A stretch of DNA of 64,000 bases from Streptomyces cellulosae (GTDB lineage Bacteria > Actinomycetota > Actinomycetes > Streptomycetales > Streptomycetaceae), in the NCBI GenBank assembly GCA_014655195.1, contig BNBH01000005.1:186334-250333 (forward strand), given 5' to 3'. Every line of letters starts with the position of its first letter. The stretch's first letter is position 1. The translations under genes were made by a program, and so were the position numbers. This document shows, piece after piece, positions 17,655-26,215 of this stretch. The notes under the pieces are model-generated. The model was not told the DNA's origin and made no database searches. It saw only the letters and a list, made by a program, of their open reading frames with translations.

Positions 17655-17722
17655 GCCGGTGGGGGTTGCTCGCGCCCGCGCGGCGGAGCCGCATATCGGC
17701 ACAGCCCCGCGCCCCTTACAGG
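17655..17722. repeat. Single copy of GC-rich intergenic repeat
   Basis: A stretch with GCGGCGGAGCCGCATATCGG and CAGCCCCGCGCCCCTTACAG fills the gap before the glmS stop. Its CCCCGCGCCCCTT core is shared with the arrays near 39.6, 60.1 and 61.3 kb. As far as I recall such sequences are widely dispersed in streptomycete intergenic DNA. Confidence 0.55.
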
Positions 17723-17726
17723 CGTC

Positions 17727-19544
17727 CTACTCGACCGTGACCGACTTCGCCAGGTTGCGGGGCTTGTCGATGTCTCGGCCGAGGGCCAGGGCCGTGTGGT
17801 AGGCGAGGAGCTGGAGGGGGATGCCCATGAGGATGGGGTCCAGTTCGTCCTCGTTCTTGGGGACCACGATCGTGTGGTCCGCCTTCTCCTGGTCCTGGTG
17901 CGCGACGGCGACGATCCGGCCGCTGCGGGCCTTGATCTCCTCCATGGCCGCGCGGTTCTTCTCCAGCAGGTCGTCGTCCGGGACGATCGCGACCGTCGGC
18001 AGGGCCGGCTCGATCAGGGCCAGCGGGCCGTGCTTCAGCTCGGAGGCCGGGTAGGCCTCGGCGTGGATGTAGGAGACCTCCTTGAGCTTCAGGGAGGCCT
18101 CGCGGGCCACCGGGTAGCCCCGGACGCGGCCGATGAAGAGCATCGAGCGGGCCTCGGCGTACTCCAGGGCCAGCTTCTTGATCTCCTCCTCCTGCTCCAG
18201 CATCTCGGCGATCTGGGCGGGGAGGCGGCGCAGGCCCTCGATGATCCGCTTGCCGTCGCGGACGGAGAGGTCACGGGTGCGGCCCAGGTGCAGGGCGAGC
18301 AGCGCGAAGGCGACCGTGGTGTTGGTGAAGCACTTGGTGGAGACGACGCAGACCTCCGGGCCGGCGTGCACGTAGACGCCGCCGTCGGCCTCGCGGGCGA
18401 TCGCGGAGCCCACCACGTTGACCACGCCGAGGACGCGGGCGCCCTTGCGCTTCAGCTCCTGCACGGCGGCCAGCACGTCGTACGTCTCGCCGGACTGGGA
18501 GACGGCGACGTACAGGGTGTCGGGGTCCACGACCGCGTTGCGGTAGCGGAACTCGGAGGCCGGCTCGGCGTCGGCGGGGATGCGCGCGAGCTCCTCGATC
18601 ATCTGCGCGCCGATCATGCCGGCGTGGTACGAGGTGCCGCAGCCGAGGATCTTCACGCGGCGGATGCGGCGGGCCTCGCGGGCGTCCAGGTTGAGGCCGC
18701 CCAGGTGCACGGTGGAGAAGCGGTCGTCGATCCGGCCGCGCAGCACGCGGTCCACGGCCTCGGCCTGCTCGTGGATCTCCTTGTGCATGTACGTGTCGTG
18801 GCCGCCCATGTCGTAGGAGGCGGCCTCCCACTCCACGGTGGTGGGCTCGGCGGTGGTGCGCGTGCCCTCCGTGGTGTAGGTGCGGAAGTCGTCGGCCTTG
18901 AGGGTGGCCATCTCGCCGTCGTCGAGCGTGACTATCTGGCGGGTGTGGGCGACCAGCGCGGCGATGTCCGAGGCGACGAACATCTCCTTCTCGCCGATGC
19001 CGAGGACGACAGGGGAGCCGTTGCGGGCGACGACGATGCGGTCCGGGAAGTCGGCGTGCAGCACGGCGATGCCGTAGGTGCCCTCGATGAGGCGGACGGT
19101 CTCGCGGACCTTGTCCTCGAGCTTCTCCGCCGTCGAGCGGGCGATGAGGTGGACGAGGACCTCGGTGTCGGTCTCGGAGAGGAACTCGACGCCGTCCGCC
19201 TCCAGCTTGCGGCGCAGGTCGCCGGCGTTGTCGATGATGCCGTTGTGGACGACGGCGACCTTGCCCTCGGCGTCCAGGTGCGGGTGGGCGTTCACGTCGG
19301 ACGGGGCGCCGTGGGTGGCCCAGCGGGTGTGGGCGATGCCGGTGGTGCCCTTGAAGCGCGCCGGGACCTTGGCCTCCAGGTCGCGCACCCGGCCCTTGGC
19401 CTTGACCGTCTTCAGGGTCCCCGTCTTCGGGGAGGTCACGGCGATGCCCGCCGAGTCGTAGCCGCGGTACTCCAGGCGCTGGAGCCCCTCGAGCAGCAGG
19501 GGGGCGACCTCACGCCTGCCGATGTAACCGACGATTCCGCACAT
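17727..19544 (-). CDS. glmS: Glucosamine-6-phosphate synthase (glutamine-hydrolysing)
   Basis: A 605-aa enzyme converting fructose-6-phosphate and glutamine to glucosamine-6-phosphate for peptidoglycan. The N-terminal Ntn amidotransferase starts MCGIVGYIG with catalytic Cys at position 2, then HTRWATHGAPSDVNAHPH and NGIIDN. Two SIS domains follow (ILGCGTSYHAGMIG and LFIGRVRGYPVAREASLKLKEVSYIHAEAY in parts), ending in DKPRNLAKSVTVE as is typical. Full length. AGGA lies upstream, and an inverted repeat ACATAC-AG-GTATGT (19541-19554) covers the start codon. Two upstream genes only 12 bp apart suggest one transcript from 20780. Confidence 0.95.
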   Translation of the reverse strand: MCGIVGYIGRREVAPLLLEGLQRLEYRGYDSAGIAVTSPKTGTLKTVKAKGRVRDLEAKVPARFKGTTGIAHTRWATHGAPSDVNAHPHLDAEGKVAVVHNGIIDNAGDLRRKLEADGVEFLSETDTEVLVHLIARSTAEKLEDKVRETVRLIEGTYGIAVLHADFPDRIVVARNGSPVVLGIGEKEMFVASDIAALVAHTRQIVTLDDGEMATLKADDFRTYTTEGTRTTAEPTTVEWEAASYDMGGHDTYMHKEIHEQAEAVDRVLRGRIDDRFSTVHLGGLNLDAREARRIRRVKILGCGTSYHAGMIGAQMIEELARIPADAEPASEFRYRNAVVDPDTLYVAVSQSGETYDVLAAVQELKRKGARVLGVVNVVGSAIAREADGGVYVHAGPEVCVVSTKCFTNTTVAFALLALHLGRTRDLSVRDGKRIIEGLRRLPAQIAEMLEQEEEIKKLALEYAEARSMLFIGRVRGYPVAREASLKLKEVSYIHAEAYPASELKHGPLALIEPALPTVAIVPDDDLLEKNRAAMEEIKARSGRIVAVAHQDQEKADHTIVVPKNEDELDPILMGIPLQLLAYHTALALGRDIDKPRNLAKSVTVE

Positions 19545-19554
19545 ACAGGTATGT
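19541..19554. promoter_or_regulatory. Inverted repeat overlapping the glmS start codon
   Basis: ACATAC and GTATGT form perfect 6-bp arms around AG, with the glmS start codon inside the left arm. It could be a regulator site or a small RNA hairpin limiting translation. No known consensus fits. Confidence 0.3.
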
Positions 19555-19556
19555 TC

Positions 19557-19877
19557 CTAGCCGTAGACGATGCGGCGCAGCTGCCGGAGCGAGAGCTCGG
19601 GCGGCGCCACCGCGCGGTATCTCAGGTCCGCCTCGATCCGCTGGAAGATCTCCGCGTTCACCAGGCCCTGGGCCTGGAGCTCGCGGTGGCGGCGCCGGAC
19701 GTACTCCTCGGTCGTCTCGTCGAAGTACGCGAGCACGTCCTGGATCACCCGCAGCGCCTCGCCCCGGCTGAGGGGCGTGGACCGCGTCAGATGATCGACA
19801 AGTTCGTCGTGCACCCGATGATCCTGAAGTACCGGCGGCCGTTTCGCAAGAAACGTGCCCGATTTCGGGCAAGCCAT
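19557..19877 (-). CDS. Conserved actinobacterial small protein upstream of glmS
   Basis: A 106-aa protein with a well-ordered helical core: HDELVDHLTRSTPLSRGEAL, then VIQDVLAYFDETTEEYVRRR, and a C-terminus ending in RQLRRIVYG. I recall near-identical proteins in other actinobacteria, without a known role. The core begins at GTG 19814 (AGGA eight bases upstream), so an 85-aa form is possible; ATG 19877 adds a less typical leader. It is 12 bp before glmS and 12 bp after the DUF4429 gene, so translational linkage with glmS is likely. Confidence 0.7.
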   Translation of the reverse strand: MACPKSGTFLAKRPPVLQDHRVHDELVDHLTRSTPLSRGEALRVIQDVLAYFDETTEEYVRRRHRELQAQGLVNAEIFQRIEADLRYRAVAPPELSLRQLRRIVYG

Positions 19878-19889
19878 GCCGGGTGGCCT

Positions 19890-20780
19890 CTACATGCGCT
19901 TCAGGATGGCCTGCTTGGCGAGAGCGAACTCCTCGTCCGTGAGCACCCCGGACCGGTGCAGCTCGCCCAGCTCCCGCAGCCGGCGCAGCAGCGCGTCGTG
20001 GTCGTCCTCGGCGCGGTCGGGCGGTGCGGTCCTGCCCGTCTCGGGGGCGCGCGGGCCCTCCAGGGCCGGGGCGGCGGGGGCGGACGGGTGCGGCAGGCGG
20101 GCCTGCACCGCGGCGGCCACCAGCGCCATCAGCGGGTCCTTCTTGAACCCCCACAGCTCCACCGCGTTCGGGTCGTACTTGGCGGGCACCTTCGTGGGGG
20201 CGTGCCGCACGAGGAAGCGGAGGTGGCCGTTCTCCAGACCGGCGGCCGGCTGCCACTCCACGCCCTCCAGGTCCGCCACCGCCAGGGTGCGGGGGCCCGC
20301 GGCGGCCTTGGCGTCCTCCGTCTTCCAGTTCCACTCCAGCCGGACCCGCTCCCCGTCGAAGCTCACCGTGCCGTCCCCGGCGGACACGGACAGCGGGAGC
20401 GGCGGGCCGGGCAGCAGATAGGCGGTCACCGGCCCTGACGGGGTCTGCTCCAGGAGCAGCGCGGTGCGGACCTCCTCCGTGAAGTACTCGGCGACGCCGT
20501 AGCGGTCGGACTCCACGACCAGCTGGTACGGGTCGTGCGGCTCGGTGAGGCGGCCGCCGGTCGCGTGCAGCAGCGGGTCGGCGCCGTCGCGCAGCCGCAG
20601 CCTGAGCCGCCCCGCCTTCTTGCCCTGCTCCAGCGAGATGCCCGCCAACGCCTCCAGGGGCACGGCCAGTTCACCCAGCGTGCGGCGCAGCAGGCCGACG
20701 TTCTTGTCCCGGCCGGGGGTGAGGCGCAGGGTCTCTCCGTCGAACGTCCACGTCCCGTCCTTCTGGATGATTTCCGCCAT
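19890..20780 (-). CDS. DUF4429 and SHOCT domain protein
   Basis: A 296-aa cytoplasmic protein. Two DUF4429 modules (about residues 8-95 and 130-220) each start with a phrase like DGTWTFDGETLRLTPG or DGTVSFDGERVRLEW; these are small beta-rich PH-like modules of unknown ligand. A Pro/Ala-rich linker leads to a C-terminal SHOCT motif, LRELGELHRSGVLTDEEFAL, which often mediates oligomer or membrane association. First gene of the probable operon with the 106-aa gene and glmS; divergent from the hexosaminidase gene. Function unknown. Confidence 0.8.
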   Translation of the reverse strand: MAEIIQKDGTWTFDGETLRLTPGRDKNVGLLRRTLGELAVPLEALAGISLEQGKKAGRLRLRLRDGADPLLHATGGRLTEPHDPYQLVVESDRYGVAEYFTEEVRTALLLEQTPSGPVTAYLLPGPPLPLSVSAGDGTVSFDGERVRLEWNWKTEDAKAAAGPRTLAVADLEGVEWQPAAGLENGHLRFLVRHAPTKVPAKYDPNAVELWGFKKDPLMALVAAAVQARLPHPSAPAAPALEGPRAPETGRTAPPDRAEDDHDALLRRLRELGELHRSGVLTDEEFALAKQAILKRM

Positions 20781-20810
20781 GGGGTGATTGTTTCACCGGA
20801 TCTGCGGGAG

Positions 20811-20826
20811 AGTGGTCTATACCCAT
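20811..20826. promoter_or_regulatory. DasR-like dre site before the hexosaminidase gene
   Basis: AGTGGTCTATACCCAT resembles the DasR-responsive element ACTGGTCTAGACCACT, keeping TGGTCTA-ACC and differing mainly at the right end. It lies 45 bp before the GH20 start. DasR is the GntR repressor of GlcNAc and chitin genes, so the target makes sense. Confidence 0.7.
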
Positions 20827-20831
20827 TCCGG

Positions 20832-20848
20832 GTTCCCTTACAGGGAAC
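20832..20848. repeat. Inverted repeat in the hexosaminidase leader
   Basis: GTTCCC-TTACA-GGGAAC lies between the dre-like site and the Shine-Dalgarno site. It may be a second operator or a 5' hairpin; no known consensus is matched. Confidence 0.35.
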
Positions 20849-20870
20849 AGGAGTTGAGAAGGGAGCACGT

Positions 20871-22496
20871 GTGAGACGGCAACGACGGCACCACGGTACG
20901 ACTCCCCGCACCACCCGCCTGCTCGGGTCCCTGCTGCTCGTCGTGGCGGTGGGCGCCGCCACGGTCGCGGCGGCCCCGGCCCGGGGCCCGGCCCCGGACA
21001 GCGCGCAGGGACGGTCGCCCGTCCCGCTGGACCGGGTGATCCCCGCCCCCGCGTCCGTGGACCCCGGCGGACGCCCGTACCGCATCACGGAGAAGACCCG
21101 CATCCGCGTCGACGGCCCCCGCGAGGCCCGCACGGTCGGCGAGTACCTCGCCGGCGTGCTGCGGCCCTCCACGGGCTATCCACTGCCCGTCACCGACGGC
21201 GGCACGGGAGGCATACGGCTGCGCATCGCCGACGGCCCCTACGGCAGCGAGGGCTACCGGCTGCGCAGCGGCCCCTCCGGGATCACCCTGACCGCCGCGA
21301 AGCCCGCCGGGCTCTTCCACGGCGTGCAGACGCTGCGGCAGCTGCTCCCGGCGGACGTGGAGCAGCGGACCCGCCGGCCGGGACCGTGGCTCGTCGCGGG
21401 CGGCACCGTCACCGACAGCCCGCGCTTCGGCTGGCGCGGCGCCATGCTCGACGTCTCCCGGCACTTCTTCTCCGTCGACGAGGTCAAGCGCTACATCGAC
21501 CGGATCTCCCTCTACAAGATCAACAAGCTGCATCTGCACCTCAGCGACGACCAGGGCTGGCGCATCGCGATCGACTCCTGGCCGCGGCTCGCCACGTACG
21601 GCGGCTCCACCGAGGTCGGCGGCGGACCCGGCGGGTTCTACACGAAGGACGACTACCGCGAGATCGTGCGGTACGCGGCCTCCCGGTACCTGGAGGTCGT
21701 CCCCGAGATCGACATGCCGGGCCACACCAACGCGGCCCTCGCCTCCTACGCCGAGCTGAACTGCGACGGCGTCGCCCCGCCGCTCTACACCGGCACCCAG
21801 GTCGGCTTCAGCTCGCTGTGCGTCGGCAAGGAGATCACGTACGACTTCGTCGAGGACGTGGTGCGGGAGATCGCCGCGCTCACGCCCGGCCGCCATCTCC
21901 ACATCGGCGGCGACGAGGCGCACTCCACGCCGCACGAGGAGTACGTGGCGTTCATGGAGCGGGTCCAGCCGGTCGTCGCCCGGTACGGCAAGACGGTGGT
22001 GGGCTGGCACCAGCTGACCGGGGCGACTCCGGCGAAGGGGGCGATCGCCCAGTACTGGGGGCTCGACGGCACCGGTGCGGGCGAGAAGGCGCAGGTCGCG
22101 GAGGCCGCGCGGAACGGCACCGGGCTGATCCTCTCGCCGGCCGACCGGGCGTACATGGACATGAAGTACGACGCGAACACCCCGCTGGGGCTGTCCTGGG
22201 CCGGGTACGTCGAGGTCCGGCGGTCCTACGACTGGGACCCGGGGGCCTATCTGGAGGGCGTGCCCGAGTCCGCCGTGCGGGGCGTCGAGGCGCCGCTGTG
22301 GACGGAGACGCTGGACGAGGTGGGAGAGCTGGAGTTCATGGCGTTCCCCCGGCTGCCCGGGATCGCCGAGTTGGGGTGGTCCCCGCGGGCCACGCACGAC
22401 TGGGAGTCGTATCGGTCGCGGCTCGCCGCGCAGGGGCCCCGGTGGGAGGCGTTGGGGGTGAACTTCTACCGGTCGCCCCAGGTTTCGTGGCAATGA
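20871..22496 (+). CDS. Secreted beta-N-acetylhexosaminidase (GH20)
   Basis: A 541-aa secreted exo-enzyme releasing GlcNAc from chitobiose and similar glycans. An Arg-rich start and LLGSLLLVVAVGAATVAAAPA form the signal peptide. A GH20b domain (about 45-160) precedes the GH20 barrel, which opens with RFGWRGAMLDVSRHFFSVDE. The catalytic pair D348-E349 lies in HIGGDEAH; KLHLHLSDDQGWR and the aromatic WTETLDE pocket are also kept. GTG 20871 has GAAGGGA seven bases upstream. It is divergent from the glmS operon and has a dre-like site, so induction by GlcN-6-P or GlcNAc-6-P through DasR is expected. Confidence 0.93.
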   Translation: MRRQRRHHGTTPRTTRLLGSLLLVVAVGAATVAAAPARGPAPDSAQGRSPVPLDRVIPAPASVDPGGRPYRITEKTRIRVDGPREARTVGEYLAGVLRPSTGYPLPVTDGGTGGIRLRIADGPYGSEGYRLRSGPSGITLTAAKPAGLFHGVQTLRQLLPADVEQRTRRPGPWLVAGGTVTDSPRFGWRGAMLDVSRHFFSVDEVKRYIDRISLYKINKLHLHLSDDQGWRIAIDSWPRLATYGGSTEVGGGPGGFYTKDDYREIVRYAASRYLEVVPEIDMPGHTNAALASYAELNCDGVAPPLYTGTQVGFSSLCVGKEITYDFVEDVVREIAALTPGRHLHIGGDEAHSTPHEEYVAFMERVQPVVARYGKTVVGWHQLTGATPAKGAIAQYWGLDGTGAGEKAQVAEAARNGTGLILSPADRAYMDMKYDANTPLGLSWAGYVEVRRSYDWDPGAYLEGVPESAVRGVEAPLWTETLDEVGELEFMAFPRLPGIAELGWSPRATHDWESYRSRLAAQGPRWEALGVNFYRSPQVSWQ

Positions 22497-22516
22497 CCGT
22501 CGGGCGGCTGACCCGT

Positions 22517-22559
22517 GGTGGGGGCTGGGCGCGCGGTTCCCCGCGTCCCTGACGGGCGC
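22517..22559. repeat. Single copy of the GC-rich intergenic repeat
   Basis: GGGGGCTGGGCGCGCGGTTC followed by CCCGCGTCCCTGACGGG matches the repeat units at 39.6-39.9 kb. It sits 20 bp after the hexosaminidase stop. Confidence 0.6.
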
Positions 22560-22564
22560 TGAAC

Positions 22565-22603
22565 GACGAGGCCCCCGGAGGACCGTACTCCGGGGGCCTC
22601 GTC
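22565..22603. terminator. Bidirectional terminator between hexosaminidase and desD
   Basis: A perfect 16-bp stem (22565-22580 with 22588-22603) around a 7-nt loop lies between two convergent stops at 22496 and 22615. Confidence 0.9.
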
Positions 22604-22614
22604 CGTTCCGTGGG

Positions 22615-24387
22615 TCAGAAGGCGGCCAGCGGGTTCTTCAGGGTGCCTATCAGCTGGAGCGCGCCCGACGGGTCCGCCAGGTCGACCATCTGCCTGTTGT
22701 TGCGCAGCTGGAGGCGGTTCAGGCAGGACAGGGCGAACTCCGGGGCGAACATGTCGTAACGGGCGAACTTGTCGGCCAGCTCCGGCACCGACGCCTGGTA
22801 CTCGCGGGTGACCTCCGCGACCGTCCGCCAGAAGCCGTCCTCGTCGAGGACGCCCTCCTCGGCGAGGTTCGCCGCGAGGAAACGGAAGAAGCAGTCGAAG
22901 ACATCCGTGAAGATCGACAGCAGCTTGGTGTCGTCCGGGACCTCGACGCGGATCCGGGACACCTCCGGCGGCAGCACCGCGTCCGGGTCCATCACCGCGA
23001 TCTCCTCGGCGATGTCCTTGTAGACCGCGCGCTTCACGGCGCCGTCCTCCAGGACCAGGACGACGTTCTCGCCGTGCGGCATGTACACCAGGTCGTAGGC
23101 GTAGAAACTGTGCAGCAGCGGGACGTAGTAGGCCCGCAGATAGCGCCGCAGCCACTCCTCCGGGGCGAGCCCGGAGCGCTCGATCAGGGCGGCCGCGAAG
23201 GACCGGCCCTCGTGGTCGACGTGGACCAGGGACGCCATGGTGGCCAGGGACTCGCCGTCCTGGAGGGACGCCACGGGGCTCTCCCGCCACAGCGCCGCGA
23301 GCATCTTCCGGTACGGCGAGTAGCGGTCGGTGGCCTGCTCGTACTCCAGGTGCCGGTAGCCCACGGCGGCGCGCTCGCGGATGACCGACAATCCCGTGGA
23401 CCGCAGCACCGGGTCGTTGTCGATCAGGCGGGCCAGCCAGTCGTTGATGGCCGGGGTGGCCTCCATGTAGGCGGCGGACAGGCCCCGCATGAAGCCCATG
23501 TTGAGGACGGACAGGGCCGTCTTCACGTAGTGCTTCTCCGGGTGCGAGCGGTTGAAGAAGGTGCGGATGGACTGCTGCGCCAGGTACTCGTCGTCGCCCT
23601 CGCCCAGGCACACCAGGTTCCGGCGGGCCACCTCGGCGGCGAAGGTGACGGACAGCTTGTTCCACCACTGCCAGGGGTGGACCGGTATGAGGAGGTAGTC
23701 GGCGGGGTCCAGGTCCTGCGTGCGCAGGACGTCGTGGAACCGCTCGACGGTCTCCTCGCCCAGCTCCTCGCGGAGGAACGACTCGTACTCGATGCCGACG
23801 CCCGCCGTGAACGCGGCCCGGGAGCGGTGGGCGGCCAGCCACACCAGCCTCACCGGATTCGCGGCCTCCGGGGCGTACTGCCGGTACTCGTGCACGCCGA
23901 AGCCGAGCCGTCCATTGTTGGCGACGAAGCAGGGGTGGCCCTCGGTCATGCCGGACTCGATCGCCTGGAAGCCGGCGTCGACCAGCTCGGCGGAGGTGAC
24001 CGGCGGCTTGGTCAGCTTGTAGCAGGTGCCGGAGAGGGTGGAGGAGATCTCCTCCAGGTACACCGGCAGGATCTCCTCGCTGAGCCCCAGGGACTTCTGC
24101 AGCTCGATGAAGAAGTCCAGCGCGGCGAGCTCCAGTTCGGCGTCGCCGCGGTGGCGGGTGATCGAGCCGGCGTCGACCTGCCAGTGGTCCAGGCCGCGCA
24201 GCCGCGCGGTGAACGTGTACCGGGTTTCGCCGTCGTCGCTGCGGACGACGTACCGGCCGTCACCGGCCGGCTCGGGCGTGACGAGCCGCTCGTGCGCGAA
24301 CTCGGCGAGCGCCTTGCGGATCAGCAGACGGTTGGCCCGCGCCCAGCGGTGGGGGGACAGATGCGCCACGGCGTCGGACAGGGTCAT
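22615..24387 (-). CDS. desD: Desferrioxamine synthetase DesD (IucA/IucC, NIS)
   Basis: A 590-aa NRPS-independent siderophore synthetase that joins and cyclises N-hydroxy-N-succinyl- or acyl-cadaverine units into desferrioxamines. IucA/IucC hallmarks are visible: GHPCFVANNGRLGFGVHEYR with the ATP-binding GHP, IPVHPWQWWNKL, SIRTFFNRSHPEKHYVKTAL in parts, and the C-terminal FhuF-like region with MPHGENVVLVLEDG. Full length. Its ATG overlaps the desC stop as ATGA. Last gene of desABCD, followed by a strong terminator. Iron control comes from the box upstream of desA. Confidence 0.95.
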   Translation of the reverse strand: MTLSDAVAHLSPHRWARANRLLIRKALAEFAHERLVTPEPAGDGRYVVRSDDGETRYTFTARLRGLDHWQVDAGSITRHRGDAELELAALDFFIELQKSLGLSEEILPVYLEEISSTLSGTCYKLTKPPVTSAELVDAGFQAIESGMTEGHPCFVANNGRLGFGVHEYRQYAPEAANPVRLVWLAAHRSRAAFTAGVGIEYESFLREELGEETVERFHDVLRTQDLDPADYLLIPVHPWQWWNKLSVTFAAEVARRNLVCLGEGDDEYLAQQSIRTFFNRSHPEKHYVKTALSVLNMGFMRGLSAAYMEATPAINDWLARLIDNDPVLRSTGLSVIRERAAVGYRHLEYEQATDRYSPYRKMLAALWRESPVASLQDGESLATMASLVHVDHEGRSFAAALIERSGLAPEEWLRRYLRAYYVPLLHSFYAYDLVYMPHGENVVLVLEDGAVKRAVYKDIAEEIAVMDPDAVLPPEVSRIRVEVPDDTKLLSIFTDVFDCFFRFLAANLAEEGVLDEDGFWRTVAEVTREYQASVPELADKFARYDMFAPEFALSCLNRLQLRNNRQMVDLADPSGALQLIGTLKNPLAAF

Positions 24388-24926
24388 GCGGAAGCTCCTC
24401 GGGCGGCCTCGAACTGTGCACGCGTGCAGAAGCTCAGCAGCGCGCGCTTCTCCGGCTTGTCGATCTCACGCTCGGGCTCGAACCCGACGGCCGCGTTCAG
24501 GGCGTGCACGGCCTTGTTGCCGACGTCCGGCTCCACCACGACCCGGCGGACGGCCGGGTCGGCGAACAGCTCCTCCATCACGGCGGTGATGACGGCGCGG
24601 GTGAAGCCGTGGACGGGGCGGTCGGTGGGGGCGACCAGGAAGTGCATGCCGACGTCACCGGGCTCCGGCTCGTAGAGCCCGACCAGTTCGACGTACCGGG
24701 GGTCGTACTTCTCCATCAGGAAGGCGGGTTCGCCGTCGTGCAGGCCCAGGTAGGCGTGGTGGTGCTCGTGGGCGGCGATGCGCATGTACTCGCGCTCGAC
24801 GTCCTCGAGTCTCGCGTCCTGCATCATCCAGAACGACGCCTTGGGGTGCGTCACCCAGCGGTGCAGCAGCTCCGCGTCCCTCTCCGGGACGAGCGGGCGG
24901 ATCGTGAAGGTACCGATGGTGCTCAT
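24384..24926 (-). CDS. desC: Acyltransferase DesC of desferrioxamine synthesis
   Basis: A 180-aa GNAT-fold acyltransferase of the siderophore (RhbD/IucB-like) type. It acylates N-hydroxycadaverine with acetyl- or succinyl-CoA. Typical elements are the start [20 protein letters not shown], the HxxAYLG stretch, GVGMH-like [11 protein letters not shown] and [20 protein letters not shown] for CoA binding. It overlaps desB upstream and desD downstream by 4 bp each (ATGA), implying strict coupling. Confidence 0.93.
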   Translation of the reverse strand: MSTIGTFTIRPLVPERDAELLHRWVTHPKASFWMMQDARLEDVEREYMRIAAHEHHHAYLGLHDGEPAFLMEKYDPRYVELVGLYEPEPGDVGMHFLVAPTDRPVHGFTRAVITAVMEELFADPAVRRVVVEPDVGNKAVHALNAAVGFEPEREIDKPEKRALLSFCTRAQFEAARGASA

Positions 24927-26215
24927 ACGGCGAACTCCTGGAAGGCGATGCTCTTCTCGACCGGGTAGTACTCGCTGCCCAGCAGCTCACGGATGATCGA
25001 GGCGTTGCGGTAGGCGCCCATGCCCAGGTCGGGGCTGGTGATGCTGTGCGTGTGCACGCCCGCGTTCTGCAGGAACACACCGCGCCCGGTGACGTCGATC
25101 GCGTAGTTGCGGGCGACGTCGAAGCGGCCGTGGCCGTCGTAGCGCAGCCGGTCGCGCACCGGCTCCAGGAAGGCGGGCTGCTCGTAGTGGTAGCCGGTGG
25201 CCAGCACCAGGCCCTCGGTGGCGATCTCGAACTCCTTGCCCTGCTCGTCCTGGCGGAAGCCCAGCGTGTACGTGCCGTCCTGGTACCGGGCGGTGGTGAG
25301 CGAGGAGTTGGTGAGCAGCCGGGTGGGCACGCCGCGTCCGCCGCTCTCCACGTTCTTCTGGTACAGCAGGTCGAAGATCGCGTCGATCAGGTCCGAGTTG
25401 ATGCCCTTGAACAGGCCCTTCTGCTGCTTCTCCAGCCGGTAGCGGGTGTCCTCGGGCAGCGCGCGGAAGTAGTCGATGTAGTCCGGGGACGTCATCTCCA
25501 GGGTCAGCTTGGTGTACTCCAGCGGGAAGAACCGCGGGGAACGGGTGACCCAGTTGAGCTGGTAGCCGTGGGCGTCGATCTCGGACAGCAGCTCGTAGTA
25601 GATCTCGGCGGCGGACTGCCCGCTGCCCACGATCGTGACCGATTTCTTCTCCAGCAGTTCCGCCTTGCGGTGCATGTACTGCGCGTTGTGGAAGAGGTCA
25701 CCGTCCAGGCCGCGGCACGCCTCGGGCACGAACGGCACGGTGCCGGTGCCGAGCACCAGGTGCCGGCCGCGGTACGTCGTACCGGAGTCGGTGGCCACGA
25801 CGTACACCTCGGCGGTGTCGTCCCAGGTGACCTCGGTGACCGTGGTGCCGAACCGGATGCTGCTGAGCTGCGCGGCGGCCCAGCGGCAGTAGTCGTCGTA
25901 CTCGACGCGCAGCGGGTAGAAGTTCTCCCGGATGTAGAACGAGTACAGCCGGCCCTTCTCCTTCAGGTAGTTGAGGAAGGAGTACGGGGAGGTCGGGTCG
26001 GCCAGGGTGACCAGGTCCGACATGAACGGCGTCTGCAGGTGCGCGCCGTCGAGGAACATCCCCGCGTGCCACTCGAAGTCCGGCTTGGACTCCAGGAAGA
26101 CGCCCGCGAGCTCGTCGACGGGCTCGGTCAGGCAGGCCAGCCCCAGGTTGAACGGGCCGAGCCCGATGCCCACGAAGTCGTAGGTGGGTTCCGTGGTGTC
26201 AGCAAGCGCGGTCAA
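24923..26215 (-). CDS. desB: Cadaverine N-monooxygenase DesB
   Basis: A 430-aa flavin-dependent N-hydroxylase of the lysine/ornithine monooxygenase family, acting on cadaverine. The FAD motif is [15 protein letters not shown], the NADPH motif [15 protein letters not shown], and the family [12 protein letters not shown] is near the C-terminus. The start is a TTG at 26215 with GGGAGAG five bases upstream; it overlaps the last 17 bp of desA, and no better start lies nearby. The rare start and the overlap suggest that yield depends on desA translation. Confidence 0.93.
   Translation of the reverse strand: MTALADTTEPTYDFVGIGLGPFNLGLACLTEPVDELAGVFLESKPDFEWHAGMFLDGAHLQTPFMSDLVTLADPTSPYSFLNYLKEKGRLYSFYIRENFYPLRVEYDDYCRWAAAQLSSIRFGTTVTEVTWDDTAEVYVVATDSGTTYRGRHLVLGTGTVPFVPEACRGLDGDLFHNAQYMHRKAELLEKKSVTIVGSGQSAAEIYYELLSEIDAHGYQLNWVTRSPRFFPLEYTKLTLEMTSPDYIDYFRALPEDTRYRLEKQQKGLFKGINSDLIDAIFDLLYQKNVESGGRGVPTRLLTNSSLTTARYQDGTYTLGFRQDEQGKEFEIATEGLVLATGYHYEQPAFLEPVRDRLRYDGHGRFDVARNYAIDVTGRGVFLQNAGVHTHSITSPDLGMGAYRNASIIRELLGSEYYPVEKSIAFQEFAV

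Noticed and set aside
17592..20438. A 948-codon open frame on the plus strand opposite glmS
   Set aside because: It lies antisense to glmS and its companions, has the skewed Val/Gly/Asp/His composition of a shadow frame, and shows no recognisable domain.
22466..23842. 458-codon minus-strand frame beside desD
   Set aside because: Out-of-frame shadow of desD, which has complete IucA/IucC motifs.
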